A stretch of 60,402 nucleotides of DNA from an uncultured Pelagibacteraceae bacterium (GTDB lineage: Bacteria > Pseudomonadota > Alphaproteobacteria > Pelagibacterales > Pelagibacteraceae), in contig CACGKR010000002.1 of assembly GCA_902573705.1 (NCBI GenBank), forward strand, positions 1 through 60,402, in the 5' to 3' direction. Within the stretch, counting starts at the first letter, position 1; each line of letters begins with the position of its first letter. Below are positions 9,154-18,920 of this stretch, in pieces. A program made the position numbers and the translations under genes. The notes below the pieces were generated by a model. The model was given only the letters and a program-made list of their open reading frames with translations, had not been told where the DNA came from and searched no databases.

Positions 9154-10448
9154 AGCTTTGTATGATAGGAACTGGCTATGTTGGTTTAGTTAGTGGAGTA
9201 TGTTTTGCAGACTTGGGTAATGATGTAATTTGTGTTGATAAAGATTTAAAGAAAATTGATTCGCTAAAAAAAGGTAATATTCCTATCTATGAACCCGGTC
9301 TAACAGAACTAGTAATAAAAAATTTTAAAAACAAAAGATTAAAATTTTCAAATAACTTAAAAAAATCTATTAAAGATTCAGATATTATTTTTGTTTGTGT
9401 TGGAACGCCTACTAAAAAAGGTGGTAGTAGTGCAGATTTGAGTCAAATTTATCAAGTAGCAAAAGAGATCAGCTTATCTATTAATAAGTTTAAGATAATA
9501 GTCACTAAGTCCACAGTGCCTTTAACAACAGGTGATGAAATTGAAAAAATATTATTAAAAAGAAATAATAAGAATAAATTTGCGGTAATATCTAATCCTG
9601 AATTTCTTAGAGAAGGTGAGGCTATAAGAGATTTTACGTATCCAGATAGAATAGTTGTAGGTGCTAATGATAAAAAGTCTAATCGTATTATGAATACTTT
9701 GTACACACCTCTAATTTCTAAAGGAGCTCAGTACATTAATACATCGCGAAAAGCTGCAGAGTTGATTAAATATGCCTCAAATGCATTTTTGGCTACAAAA
9801 ATTACATTTATTAATGAAATAGCGAATTTGTGTGAAAAAACTGGGATAGATGTAGAAGATATTTCAATTGGAATGGGTTTAGATAAAAGAATAGGTGGTC
9901 GTTTTTTAAGAGCTGGTCCAGCATATGGTGGATCTTGTTTTCCAAAAGATACCAAAGCTATAACTTCAACTGCTGATAAATTCAAAACTGATTTATCAGT
10001 AATAAAGTCAGTAATAAAATCTAACAAAAATCGATCTAATCTTTTACTAGGTAGAGTTTTCAAAATTTTGAAAAATAAGATTAGAAACAAGAGAATAACT
10101 TTTTTGGGTGTTACATTTAAAGCTAACACTGATGATATGAGAGACTCATCAAGCTTATCAATGATACCAGCTTTAGTAAAAAAAGGCGCAAAAATAAAAT
10201 ATTATGACCCGACTGGATTTAAAAAAGAATTTTCAAAAACTAAAAATGTTTCCTATATTGATAATATCAAAGATTCTGTAAAAGGCTCAGATCTTGTAAT
10301 AATTCATACAGAATGGAATGATTTTAAGTCAATTAATTTTAGAAATTTAGTAAAAGGTAAAAAATTTATTATATATGATATGAGAAATATATACTCACCA
10401 TCGAAAATTATAAATCAAGGTTTTAAATACTATTGTATTGGAAAATAA
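9150..10448 (+). CDS. ugd: UDP-glucose 6-dehydrogenase
   Basis: Ugd oxidises UDP-glucose twice with NAD+ to give UDP-glucuronate. The 432 aa protein has the Rossmann motif GTGYVGLVSGVCFADLG at residues 7-23, the STVPLTTG segment, NPEFLREGEAI, and the catalytic cysteine in AYGGSCFPKD at Cys263. The C-terminal UDP-binding domain carries LGVTFKANTDDMRDS. It is coupled to galU by a 4 bp overlap and converges on the ridA-like gene with only 3 bp between the stop codons. Confidence 0.96.
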   Translation: MKLCMIGTGYVGLVSGVCFADLGNDVICVDKDLKKIDSLKKGNIPIYEPGLTELVIKNFKNKRLKFSNNLKKSIKDSDIIFVCVGTPTKKGGSSADLSQIYQVAKEISLSINKFKIIVTKSTVPLTTGDEIEKILLKRNNKNKFAVISNPEFLREGEAIRDFTYPDRIVVGANDKKSNRIMNTLYTPLISKGAQYINTSRKAAELIKYASNAFLATKITFINEIANLCEKTGIDVEDISIGMGLDKRIGGRFLRAGPAYGGSCFPKDTKAITSTADKFKTDLSVIKSVIKSNKNRSNLLLGRVFKILKNKIRNKRITFLGVTFKANTDDMRDSSSLSMIPALVKKGAKIKYYDPTGFKKEFSKTKNVSYIDNIKDSVKGSDLVIIHTEWNDFKSINFRNLVKGKKFIIYDMRNIYSPSKIINQGFKYYCIGK

Positions 10449-10451
10449 ATT

Positions 10452-10913
10452 TTAATTTAGCTCAAATATAGCATCAACTTCTACAGCAACACCTAATGGA
10501 AGACTATTAACACTTACAGCTGCTCTTGTATGCATTCCTGCATCACCAAAAACAGATGCAATTAAATCAGAAGCACCATTTATAACTTTTGGTTGATCAG
10601 TAAAATCATTTGTTGAATTAACATATCCAGTTAATTTTATACAAGATTTAACTTTTTCCAAATCATCGTTACATATTTTTTTTACTTGAGCAACTATACT
10701 TAAAGCACATCTTTTTGCAGCATTATAACCAGCCTCTACGTCTAATTCATTCCCAAGTTTTCCTTTTATCAAAACACCATTTTCATCAATTGAAATTTGT
10801 CCTGATATAAATATGAGTTTACCTGAAATTTTTGATGCTACATAAGAACCTACAGGATCAGCAGCTTTTGGTAAAATAATATTATTTTTTTTTAGATTCT
10901 CTTTAAAGGACAT
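10452..10913 (-). CDS. RidA/YjgF/Rid-family protein
   Basis: Rid proteins form trimers, and the best-known members hydrolyse reactive enamine/imine intermediates released by PLP enzymes. This 153 aa protein has the fold markers KISGKLIFISGQISID, CALSIVAQVKKI and the C-terminal GDAGMHTRAAVSVNSLPLGVAVEVDA. The last contains a conserved Arg but differs from the archetypal RidA ending, so it belongs to a related subgroup and its substrate is unclear. Its start overlaps the upstream small exported-protein gene by 1 bp, in an operon running back to topA. Confidence 0.85.
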   Translation of the reverse strand: MSFKENLKKNNIILPKAADPVGSYVASKISGKLIFISGQISIDENGVLIKGKLGNELDVEAGYNAAKRCALSIVAQVKKICNDDLEKVKSCIKLTGYVNSTNDFTDQPKVINGASDLIASVFGDAGMHTRAAVSVNSLPLGVAVEVDAIFELN

Positions 10914-11197
10914 TAATCAAAGACTTTCTCTTTTATCTTATTAATTTTTTTTTTCTCTTCAGACCACTCTTTACTTTGATATTCTTTAGTATCTTTTATT
11001 ATATTTTTACTAGTACTTACTGTTTTATCCTTTATTTTTTGTCCAGTTTCAAGTGTTTTAATCTTTAATTGGTTTGTTTTACATTTCATATAATCTACTG
11101 AATATTTCTTGAAATCATTACATTGTTTATCATCTGATAAAACTTTCAAAGTAAAAGTAAAAAATAATATTATCGTATATATAAATACTTTTTTCAT
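10913..11197 (-). CDS. Small exported hypothetical protein
   Basis: I do not recognise this 94 aa protein. It starts MKKVFIYTIILFFTFTLKVLSDD, a likely Sec signal peptide cleaved near residue 21. Two cysteines follow (CNDF and MKCKTN, about residues 26 and 38), which could form a disulfide in the periplasm. The C-terminal half is Lys/Thr/Glu-rich and probably helical (KIKDKTVSTSKNIIKDTKEY). It overlaps the topA stop by 4 bp and the ridA-like start by 1 bp, which supports real translation. No function is proposed. Confidence 0.75.
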   Translation of the reverse strand: MKKVFIYTIILFFTFTLKVLSDDKQCNDFKKYSVDYMKCKTNQLKIKTLETGQKIKDKTVSTSKNIIKDTKEYQSKEWSEEKKKINKIKEKVFD

Positions 11198-13782
11198 TTT
11201 TTTTTCTTTTTTTTATTTTTATCGTATTCTTTTCTTTTCTCAATTAATATTAGTGCTTCTTCCATAGTGAGTTCAATAGGATCTTTTTCCTCTGGTATTG
11301 TGGCATTTAAGGACTTGTATTTAATATAAGGACCATACTGACCTTTCATAACTCTAACAGGTTTCTTATCTTCTGGATGTTCACCTAAATCTTTAATGAT
11401 AGATGAAGACATTCTTCCTGGTTTGGCCTCAGCAATTAGTGTAATAGCTCTATTCAGACCGATTGAAAATATTTCGTCTACATTTTCAATTCTTGCAGAT
11501 TTATTTTCACATTTTAAATAAGGACCAAATCTACCTGTATTCAAAATAATTTCTTTTTCATTCTCAGGATTAATTCCGAGTCTTTTTGGTAGAGAACACA
11601 AGAATTTAGCTTTGTCTAAATCAACGGTTTTGAGATCAATACCCTTTGGAATAGATATGTTTTTAACATTATCATTAATCTTATTTTTTGATTTCTTTTT
11701 TTTCTTTTTTTTAATTTCAATATTTTCTTCATCTTTAATAATTTCATACTGGAGATAGGGACCAAATCTACCGTTTTTTAAAAAGATATCTTTACCCTTT
11801 TCATTTTGACCAAGTAATATTGGCTCTGCTAACTGAGCTTGAGCTGCAGCTTTTGATTTAGATAACGGTCTAGTAAATTTACAATCTGGATATTTTGAAC
11901 AACCAATGAAAGCACCACCTCTGAAGCTATTTTTCAGACTTAAGGTACCCCCATCAGGATTTTTACAACTTTCATTATATAATTTACAATTTCTATCAAC
12001 TTTTCCCTCTTTATTCTTACTAAACACTAAATCTCCTAAACTATCATTAAGCATATCTAAAACTTCTCTTGTCCTTATTTCTTTTACTTCTGTTACATTA
12101 TTATTAAAATCTTTCCAGAAGAGCTCTAAAACTTTTATCCAGCTTTCTTTACCTGAGGTAATCTCGTCAAGTTGATCCTCTAATCCTGCAGTAAAATTAT
12201 AATCTACATATTTTGAAAACAATTTTTCTAAAAAGGCAGAGATTAATTTGCCTCTGTCAGTAGGAAAAAATCTTTTATTTATTATTTCTGCATATCCTCT
12301 ATTAGCAATAGTTGAAATAATACTTGCATAAGTAGATGGTCTTCCAATACCTAGCTCCTCTAGTTTTTTTACTAAACTTGCCTCTGAGTACCTTGGTGGG
12401 GGTTGTGTATAATGTTGTTCGTCTACCAATGCCTCGATATTAACAAGACCTTTAGACACAGCTGGTAAAATATTTTCATCATCATCCTTACTTTGATTAT
12501 TATAAATTTTCAAAAATCCATCAAATTTGAGAACAGACCCGCTAGCTTTGCAAATAGTATCATTATTTTCTGACGTTATTGTAATAGTATTTCTATCAAA
12601 CTTAGCTGATTCCATTTGAGATGATAATGCTCTACTCCAAATAAGGTCATATAGTTTATTTTGATCTGTACTTAAATACTTTTTAACGCTTTGGGGTGTT
12701 CTGAAAATATCTGTAGGTCTAATTGCTTCGTGAGCTTCTTGGGCATTTTTGGCTTTTTTACCAGAGTAATTTAAAGAATCCTTAGGTAAATATTCACTAC
12801 CAATTTCTTTTTGAATATAATCTCTGAAAGCTGAAACCGCATCTTTGGATAAATTGGTTCCATCAGTCCTCATATAAGTGATCAAACCAATCGTTTCACC
12901 CTCTATCTCTATACCTTGATAAAGTTTTTGTGCAATTTGCATTGTTCTAGATGCACCAAAACCCAATCTACTCGATGCAGTTTGCTGAAGAGTAGATGTA
13001 GTGAATGGACCAGATGGATTTCTATTAACTACTTTACTTGAAATATCTATTATACTAAATTTTTTTTTATTTATATTTGCTATAGCTTTATTTATTTCAT
13101 TTTTGTTTCTGAATGAAAATTTTTCAATTTTATTATTATCTAATTGACTGATACTTGCAGTAATATTTTGATTATTTTGATCAGTAAAGTTTATACTTAA
13201 AGTCCAAAACTCCTCTGGTTTAAATGATTCAATTTGATGTTCTCTTTCAGTAATTAATTTTAAAGCAACAGATTGAACTCTTCCTGCAGATTTTGAACCC
13301 GGGAGTTTTGTCCAGAGTATTGGTGAAATATTAAAACCCACTAAGTAATCTAAAGCTCTTCTGGCCATATAAGCATCAACTAGATGAGGTTCAATTTGCC
13401 TTGGGTTTTCGATTCCTTTTATGACAGCTTTTTTGGTTATTTCATTAAATACGACTCTCTCGATTTCTTTATCTTTTAAAAGTTTTTTTTCATTCAAATA
13501 TTCTTTTACGTGCCAAGCAATAGCTTCACCTTCACGATCAGGGTCGGTAGCTAATATAATCTTAGATGAATCTTTTGCTGCATCAGTTATTTCTTTAAGA
13601 TATTTTTTGGAAAAACTATCAACCTCCCACTGCATTTTAAAGTCTTGTTCAGGATCAACAGATCCATTCTTAGAAGGTAAATCCCTAATATGGCCGTAAC
13701 TAGCTAAAACTCTGTAATTATCACCTAAATATTTATTGATAGTTTTCGCTTTTGCAGGACTTTCAACAATGACCAAATTCAT
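11194..13782 (-). CDS. topA: DNA topoisomerase I
   Basis: TopA relaxes negative supercoils by nicking one strand through a tyrosine. The 862 aa protein has an N-terminal Toprim domain (NLVIVESPAKAKTINKYLG, then ATDPDREGEAIAWHV), and the catalytic tyrosine in GLITYMRTDG at Tyr303. The C-terminal region has a four-cysteine zinc ribbon (CKLYNESC to CSKYPDC) and three TopA C-terminal repeats, each with a GRFGPYL/GQYGPYI core. A polylysine tail ends the protein. It heads a minus-strand group with the exported and ridA-like genes and lies 36 bp downstream of plsY. Confidence 0.97.
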   Translation of the reverse strand: MNLVIVESPAKAKTINKYLGDNYRVLASYGHIRDLPSKNGSVDPEQDFKMQWEVDSFSKKYLKEITDAAKDSSKIILATDPDREGEAIAWHVKEYLNEKKLLKDKEIERVVFNEITKKAVIKGIENPRQIEPHLVDAYMARRALDYLVGFNISPILWTKLPGSKSAGRVQSVALKLITEREHQIESFKPEEFWTLSINFTDQNNQNITASISQLDNNKIEKFSFRNKNEINKAIANINKKKFSIIDISSKVVNRNPSGPFTTSTLQQTASSRLGFGASRTMQIAQKLYQGIEIEGETIGLITYMRTDGTNLSKDAVSAFRDYIQKEIGSEYLPKDSLNYSGKKAKNAQEAHEAIRPTDIFRTPQSVKKYLSTDQNKLYDLIWSRALSSQMESAKFDRNTITITSENNDTICKASGSVLKFDGFLKIYNNQSKDDDENILPAVSKGLVNIEALVDEQHYTQPPPRYSEASLVKKLEELGIGRPSTYASIISTIANRGYAEIINKRFFPTDRGKLISAFLEKLFSKYVDYNFTAGLEDQLDEITSGKESWIKVLELFWKDFNNNVTEVKEIRTREVLDMLNDSLGDLVFSKNKEGKVDRNCKLYNESCKNPDGGTLSLKNSFRGGAFIGCSKYPDCKFTRPLSKSKAAAQAQLAEPILLGQNEKGKDIFLKNGRFGPYLQYEIIKDEENIEIKKKKKKKSKNKINDNVKNISIPKGIDLKTVDLDKAKFLCSLPKRLGINPENEKEIILNTGRFGPYLKCENKSARIENVDEIFSIGLNRAITLIAEAKPGRMSSSIIKDLGEHPEDKKPVRVMKGQYGPYIKYKSLNATIPEEKDPIELTMEEALILIEKRKEYDKNKKKKKK

Positions 13783-13818
13783 AGTCTACAAACTACCCAA
13801 AAGACCTAGATAGTCAAA

Positions 13819-14397
13819 TTAATAAATTTTTGTCTTAGTTTCTTCTTTATTTTTCAATCTTTTGATATTTTCTCTATGGGTAAAAAATATTAAGACAAAC
13901 ATTATAGCAAAAAAAATCACTTGATCATAATCTGTTAATATTAATAAATAGATTGGTATAGAAGCTGCACCTATTAACGATGAAAGTGAAGAATACCTAG
14001 AAATAAAAAAAGTTACAAACCAAGAAATAGTAAAGATAATTCCAAAATAAATATTTAAAGCAAATAAAATTCCAACATAAGTTGCAACACCTTTGCCTCC
14101 TTTAAACTTAAGCCATATTGGAAATAAATGACCTAAGAATGCACACAAAGAAGCAATATATAAAAAGTCTTGATAAAAAATTTTAACATAGATAACTGGT
14201 ATTATAGCTTTTAAAATATCTAAGGTTAATGTTGAATAACCAATAGTTTTATTTCCAGTTCTTAGAGTATTAGTTGCACCTATATTTCCAGAACCAATCT
14301 CTCTGATATCTTTTTTTAAAAATATTTTTGTAAGTATAAAACCAAATGGAATTGAGCCCATTAGGTAACACATTATACCTATTAAAAAAATATCCAT
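13819..14397 (-). CDS. plsY: Glycerol-3-phosphate acyltransferase PlsY
   Basis: PlsY transfers the acyl group from acyl-phosphate to glycerol-3-phosphate at the inner membrane, the first step of phospholipid synthesis. The 192 aa product has about five hydrophobic spans. Its three cytosolic motifs are GSIPFGFILTK, REIGSGNIGATNTLRTGNK and KFKGGKGVATYVG. The acyl-phosphate donor enzyme PlsX is encoded in this window at about 52 kb. It follows the pyrC-like gene with 1 bp between, so it probably shares the pyrB transcript. Confidence 0.95.
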   Translation of the reverse strand: MDIFLIGIMCYLMGSIPFGFILTKIFLKKDIREIGSGNIGATNTLRTGNKTIGYSTLTLDILKAIIPVIYVKIFYQDFLYIASLCAFLGHLFPIWLKFKGGKGVATYVGILFALNIYFGIIFTISWFVTFFISRYSSLSSLIGAASIPIYLLILTDYDQVIFFAIMFVLIFFTHRENIKRLKNKEETKTKIY

Positions 14398-14398
14398 A

Positions 14399-15685
14399 TT
14401 ATAGCTTAAATAATTCTTTGCCTTTTACAAATGTATTTGTAACTTTTCCTTGAAGTTTTTTATCTTCGATTGAAGTATTTTTTGATTTTGAAATTAAATT
14501 GTCTTTTTTTACAATCCAGGGTTTATCTATATCAACAATACATAAGTCAGCATCATTACCGACTGATAAATTACCTTTGTTTATTTTTAATATCTTAGCT
14601 GGATTTGATGTTAGAGCTCTAATAATAGTTTCAAGTTTAAGAGACTCATTGTGATATAATTCTAAACTTAGAGCTAAGAGAGTTTCGATACCAGATGCGC
14701 CTGTTGCTGCTTGTGCAAAAGTTAACCTTTTTGACTCCTCATCTTCAGGTTTATGATCTGAAACAATAACATCAATTAGATTATCTTTTAATCCCTGAAC
14801 TAAAGCCAATCTATCTTCTTCTCTTCTTAATGGTGGGGATAATTTCAAAAAAGTTCTAAAATCTCCAATATCATTTTCATTCAAAGAAAGGTTGTTAATA
14901 GAAACTCCTGATGTGAATTTTACAAACTCTTTTTTATATTTAATCACTTCAATTGATTTTTGCGATGATAACTGAGATATGTGATATCTACATTTAGCTT
15001 TTTCAAGTAATGTTAAATCTCTTTCTATTAATATTCTCTCAGCGATCTCGGGTATACCTGATAATCCTAATTTAGATGCGATAATACCAGAATTTATCAT
15101 ACCATTTTTTGCAAGTTCATAATCTTCTGCGTGCTGCATAACTAAACAACCTAAATCTTTAGCTGAATTCATTATTCTTGACATTAATCTGGGATTTTGA
15201 ATTGTTTTTATTCCATCTGTGAAAGCAATTATCCCTTTACTTTGCAAAAGACCAAATTCTGTCATGTTTGTTCCTTCAATGTTTTTCGTTAAAGAAGCAC
15301 ATGGGAAAATATTTATTTTTGATTTATCTCTTCCTCTTCTTTTTAAAAAATCAACTATGGATACATTGTCAATTATTGGATCTGTATTAGGCATTGTAAC
15401 TACTGAGGTAACCCCACCTGATAATGCCGCATTACTTAAAGTTCTAAAATTTTCTTTATATTCATATCCAGGCTCACCAACAAAAACCCGCATATCCACC
15501 AATCCTGGAAAAATATATTTTCCTTTTAGATCAATAGGCTTTTCTCTACTTGGAAGATTGTTGGTATTTACTTTTTTACCTATGGCTTCAATTTTACCAT
15601 CTTCGCTTATAATCAAACCTCCAATTTCATTAATTGAGTTATGAGGATCTATTATGTTTGCATTTGTAAAATATTGTTTTTTCAT
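14399..15685 (-). CDS. Dihydroorotase-like protein lacking the HxH metal motif (PyrX-like)
   Basis: This 428 aa protein is clearly of the type I dihydroorotase family: GGLIISEDGKIEAIG, GGVTSVVTMPNTDP, QHAEDYELAKNG, RYHISQLSS and VSDHKPEDEE are all conserved. However, the metal-binding DxHxH motif reads DMRVF at residues 64-68, so both histidines that bind zinc in active enzymes are replaced by Arg and Phe. It directly follows pyrB, where inactive DHOase homologues (PyrX/PyrC') are known in some bacteria to hold aspartate carbamoyltransferase in a complex. I infer a structural role. Automatic annotation would call it pyrC. Confidence 0.88.
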   Translation of the reverse strand: MKKQYFTNANIIDPHNSINEIGGLIISEDGKIEAIGKKVNTNNLPSREKPIDLKGKYIFPGLVDMRVFVGEPGYEYKENFRTLSNAALSGGVTSVVTMPNTDPIIDNVSIVDFLKRRGRDKSKINIFPCASLTKNIEGTNMTEFGLLQSKGIIAFTDGIKTIQNPRLMSRIMNSAKDLGCLVMQHAEDYELAKNGMINSGIIASKLGLSGIPEIAERILIERDLTLLEKAKCRYHISQLSSQKSIEVIKYKKEFVKFTSGVSINNLSLNENDIGDFRTFLKLSPPLRREEDRLALVQGLKDNLIDVIVSDHKPEDEESKRLTFAQAATGASGIETLLALSLELYHNESLKLETIIRALTSNPAKILKINKGNLSVGNDADLCIVDIDKPWIVKKDNLISKSKNTSIEDKKLQGKVTNTFVKGKELFKL

Positions 15686-16627
15686 CTATGTACAAAATAT
15701 TTTTAAACAAGCCATTCTCACAGCTACTCCAAGTTCAACTTGTTCTTTAATTACACTTTTATTTATGTCATCTGCTAACATTGTATCAATTTCTATACCT
15801 CTATTCATTGGACCAGGATGCATAATTAATGCGTCAGATTTTGCATGTTCCAATTTGTCTGGAGTTAATCCATAGTACTCATAATATTCTCTATTTGATG
15901 AAAGATATGAACTTGTCATTCTTTCATTTTGTAATCTTAACATCATAACGATATCACAATCTTTCAAACCTTTTTTCATATCAGTAAAAGTATTAACACC
16001 GAATTTTCCAATTTCTCGTGGCATTAAATTTGTTGGAGCAATTATATTTACTTCAGCACCCAGCATATTAAGTAAATAAATATTTGATCTAGCTACTCTG
16101 GAATGAAGTATATCACCACATATTGCAATTTTTAAACCTTCAATTTTTTTTTTACGATTTATAATTGTTAATGCATCTAATAAAGCTTGTGTTGGATGTT
16201 CTCTTCTACCATCACCAGCATTCAGCACTGCACAGTTAACTTTTTGAGATAATAAATTACATGCACCAGAGTCTTGGTGTCTTATTACAATAATATCTGG
16301 ATGCATTGCATTTAAAGTCATTGCTGTATCAATTAATGTTTCACCTTTTTTAATTGCTGAATTACTAATGTTCATGGACATAACATCTGCGCCAAGTCTT
16401 TTACCAGCTAATTCAAATGAACTCTGTGTCCTTGTAGATGGCTCAAAAAATAAATTGATTTGAGTTTTTCCTCTTAAATCATCAATTTTCTTTTTTTTAC
16501 TTTGATTAACTTCTATAAATTTATGTGCTTCATCAAGTATCAAATTAACATCATTTATTGATAATTCTTGAATACCTAGCAAATGTTTTTGGGAAATTTT
16601 AATAGCTTTATCTGTTTTAATTGCCAT
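15686..16627 (-). CDS. pyrB: Aspartate carbamoyltransferase catalytic subunit
   Basis: PyrB condenses carbamoyl phosphate and aspartate to carbamoyl-aspartate, the committed step of pyrimidine synthesis. It carries the carbamoyl-phosphate site [13 protein letters not shown], then [27 protein letters not shown] and the aspartate-loop region near RLQNERM, with HPGPMNRG close to the C-terminus. The ATG at 16627 (MAIKTDKA) is preferred to the track's TTG at 16636. The PyrX-like gene begins immediately after the stop. No pyrI regulatory subunit is present, as expected if PyrX takes the partner role. Confidence 0.95.
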   Translation of the reverse strand: MAIKTDKAIKISQKHLLGIQELSINDVNLILDEAHKFIEVNQSKKKKIDDLRGKTQINLFFEPSTRTQSSFELAGKRLGADVMSMNISNSAIKKGETLIDTAMTLNAMHPDIIVIRHQDSGACNLLSQKVNCAVLNAGDGRREHPTQALLDALTIINRKKKIEGLKIAICGDILHSRVARSNIYLLNMLGAEVNIIAPTNLMPREIGKFGVNTFTDMKKGLKDCDIVMMLRLQNERMTSSYLSSNREYYEYYGLTPDKLEHAKSDALIMHPGPMNRGIEIDTMLADDINKSVIKEQVELGVAVRMACLKIFCT

Positions 16628-16669
16628 TAAAACCAACTCTATAGCTATAAAGTGCTACAATAGCAAGTA

Positions 16670-17125
16670 TTAATTGTTTAAAAAATCTATTGCTCCTTGC
16701 AATATAAATGCAGCTGCATTTTCATCGATTTTTTTTTCTCTTTTACTTATATTTACATCTAATTGACTGGAAAGATTAAAAGCACCAACTGTTGACAATC
16801 TTTCATCCCACAAGCAAATTGGTATATTGATATTTTTTTCGATATTTTCAGACGTATCCTTAACTGATTGAGCTGATCTACCAGATGAACCGTCCATATT
16901 TAAAGGATTTCCAATAATGATTCCCTTAATATTGTTTTCGCTTATAACAATCTTTAGTTCATCAATTAATTTTTCTAAGGAGCTTCTGTTAATTGTTTTT
17001 AATGGTGTGGCGATTAATTGTTTTTCATCACAAATAGATATACCGATTCTTTTAGAACCAAGGTCTAAACCTATTAATCTACACTTATCTGAGTGTTTTT
17101 TTTTAAATTCTTCTAAAGTGACCAT
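16670..17125 (-). CDS. ruvX: Pre-16S rRNA nuclease / Holliday junction resolvase-like RuvX (YqgF)
   Basis: YqgF proteins have an RNase H-like fold and in E. coli process the 5' end of 16S rRNA. The 151 aa product shows the first catalytic aspartate in GLDLGSKRIGIS, the second acidic region in GIIIGNPLNMDGSSG, LWDERLSTVGA, and the final aspartate in DENAAAFILQGAIDFL. The length is slightly above the usual 140 aa because of an N-terminal helix. The gene is divergent from gatC, with 50 bp between the starts, and upstream of pyrB. Confidence 0.92.
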   Translation of the reverse strand: MVTLEEFKKKHSDKCRLIGLDLGSKRIGISICDEKQLIATPLKTINRSSLEKLIDELKIVISENNIKGIIIGNPLNMDGSSGRSAQSVKDTSENIEKNINIPICLWDERLSTVGAFNLSSQLDVNISKREKKIDENAAAFILQGAIDFLNN

Positions 17126-17175
17126 ATTGTATATTTTAAACTTAAGTGATAGTTTGCGTCATATTTAAATACCAT

Positions 17176-17463
17176 ATGAGTATAGATCTTAAAACAATAA
17201 AACATATTTCTAAATTATCAAGGATTTCAGTTGATGAGAAAAAAGGTGAAAAATTAGCTGGTGACTTAAATTCAATCTTTGACTTTATAGAAAAACTTAA
17301 TGAACTAAAAACAGATAATGTTGAACCATTAACTTCTGTAGCTGAAACAACATTAAAATTAAGATCTGATGAGGTTAAAAGTAAAAATATTAGAGAACAA
17401 ATTGTTAAAAATTCTCCTCAAGATAATGAGGATTATTTTGTTGTACCAAAGGTAATTGAATAG
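17176..17463 (+). CDS. gatC: Aspartyl/glutamyl-tRNA amidotransferase subunit C
   Basis: GatC is the small stabilising subunit of the GatCAB amidotransferase, which converts Glu-tRNA(Gln) and/or Asp-tRNA(Asn) to the amidated forms. The start at 17176 (MSIDLKTIKHISKLSRI) fits the family far better than the track start at 17146. The rest has the conserved helix SIFDFIEKLNEL and NVEPLTSV, then RSDEV. The product is 95 aa, a normal length. The TAG stop shares one base with the GTG start of gatA. Confidence 0.94.
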   Translation: MSIDLKTIKHISKLSRISVDEKKGEKLAGDLNSIFDFIEKLNELKTDNVEPLTSVAETTLKLRSDEVKSKNIREQIVKNSPQDNEDYFVVPKVIE

Positions 17464-18920
17464 TGTCAGATATAACGAAACAATCTTTAACAGAATTAGT
17501 TGAAAATATTAAAAATAAAAAACTATCTTCAACAGATATAACTAAATCATTTATTGAAAGATCTGAAAAATCTAAAGAACTAAATGCTTATATTACAGAT
17601 AATTTCACATCAGCTTTAGATAAAGCAAAAAAATTTGATCAAAAACCAAATTTAGATTTAAAATTACCTGGCATACCGATGGCAGTGAAAGATTTATTTT
17701 GTACAAAAGATGTTAAAACAACTGCTGGTAGTAAAATTTTAAACAATTTTGTACCCACATATGAGTCTACAGTAACAGAAAACATTTGGAATGAAGGAGC
17801 TATACTTTTAGGTAAATTAAATTGTGATGAATTTGCAATGGGCTCATCAAACGAAACTAGTTTTTTTGGAAATGTTCAAAATCCAATTGACAAAAATTTA
17901 GTACCAGGAGGATCATCTGGTGGCTCTGCTTCAGCATTAGCTGGACAATTAACACCAATTACAATTGGTACTGATACAGGTGGATCGATTAGACAACCAG
18001 CTTCATTTACAGGAACTGTTGGTTTAAAACCTACATATGGAAGTTGCTCACGTTATGGAATTGTTGCTTTTGCATCATCATTAGATCAAGCAGGACCTAT
18101 GGCACAAAATGTTAAAGATTGCGCTTTACTACAGGAGGTAATTAGTACTTACGACCCAAAAGACTCTACTTCAATAGATTTTAAAAGAAATCAATACAGT
18201 AAAGAACTTAACAATAATATAAAAGGAAAAAAAATCGGAATACCCAAAGAATATAGAGTTGATGGAATGCCTAAAGAAATTGAAGATCTTTGGCAAAAAG
18301 GAATTCAATATGTCAAAGAATGTGGTGCAAAAACAATTGATATATCTCTCCCTCACACAAGTTATGCATTACCAACTTATTATATTGTTGCACCTGCAGA
18401 AGCATCATCTAACCTTGCAAGATACGATGGTGTTAAGTATGGATTTAGAGCTAAAGGTGAAAATCTAATTGATATGTACGAAAAAACCAGATCTGAAGGT
18501 TTTGGTGCTGAAGTGCAAAGAAGAATTATGATTGGAACTTATGTTTTATCTTCTGGTTATTATGATGCTTATTATCTAAAAGCTCAAAAAGTAAGAAAGT
18601 TAATTAAAAATGATTTCGATGAGGCATACAAAAAAGTCGATGCAATTTTAACCCCTTCAACACCAAGTTCAGCATTTAAAATAGGTGAAAAAACAGATGA
18701 TCCAGTTTCGATGTATCTAAATGATATATTTACAGTGCCAGTTAATCTTGCAGGTTTACCAGGAATTTCGATACCAGCAGGGCATGATTCAAAGGGGTAC
18801 CCATTAGGCTTACAAATAATTGGTAAGGCTTTTGATGAACAAAATATATTGAATATTGCTTTTGCAATGGAAGAAAAGATTAATTTTAAAAATAAAATTA
18901 CAGATTGGTGGATTGAATGA
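17463..18920 (+). CDS. gatA: Aspartyl/glutamyl-tRNA amidotransferase subunit A
   Basis: GatA is the glutaminase subunit that releases ammonia for transamidation. The 485 aa amidase-signature protein has the Ser-cisSer-Lys triad: the lysine in [10 protein letters not shown] and the two serines in [12 protein letters not shown] and [13 protein letters not shown]. The block [24 protein letters not shown] is typical of GatA rather than other amidases. It starts with GTG overlapping the gatC stop and overlaps gatB by 4 bp. The full gatCAB set suggests that this organism makes Gln-tRNA indirectly. Confidence 0.98.
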   Translation: MSDITKQSLTELVENIKNKKLSSTDITKSFIERSEKSKELNAYITDNFTSALDKAKKFDQKPNLDLKLPGIPMAVKDLFCTKDVKTTAGSKILNNFVPTYESTVTENIWNEGAILLGKLNCDEFAMGSSNETSFFGNVQNPIDKNLVPGGSSGGSASALAGQLTPITIGTDTGGSIRQPASFTGTVGLKPTYGSCSRYGIVAFASSLDQAGPMAQNVKDCALLQEVISTYDPKDSTSIDFKRNQYSKELNNNIKGKKIGIPKEYRVDGMPKEIEDLWQKGIQYVKECGAKTIDISLPHTSYALPTYYIVAPAEASSNLARYDGVKYGFRAKGENLIDMYEKTRSEGFGAEVQRRIMIGTYVLSSGYYDAYYLKAQKVRKLIKNDFDEAYKKVDAILTPSTPSSAFKIGEKTDDPVSMYLNDIFTVPVNLAGLPGISIPAGHDSKGYPLGLQIIGKAFDEQNILNIAFAMEEKINFKNKITDWWIE

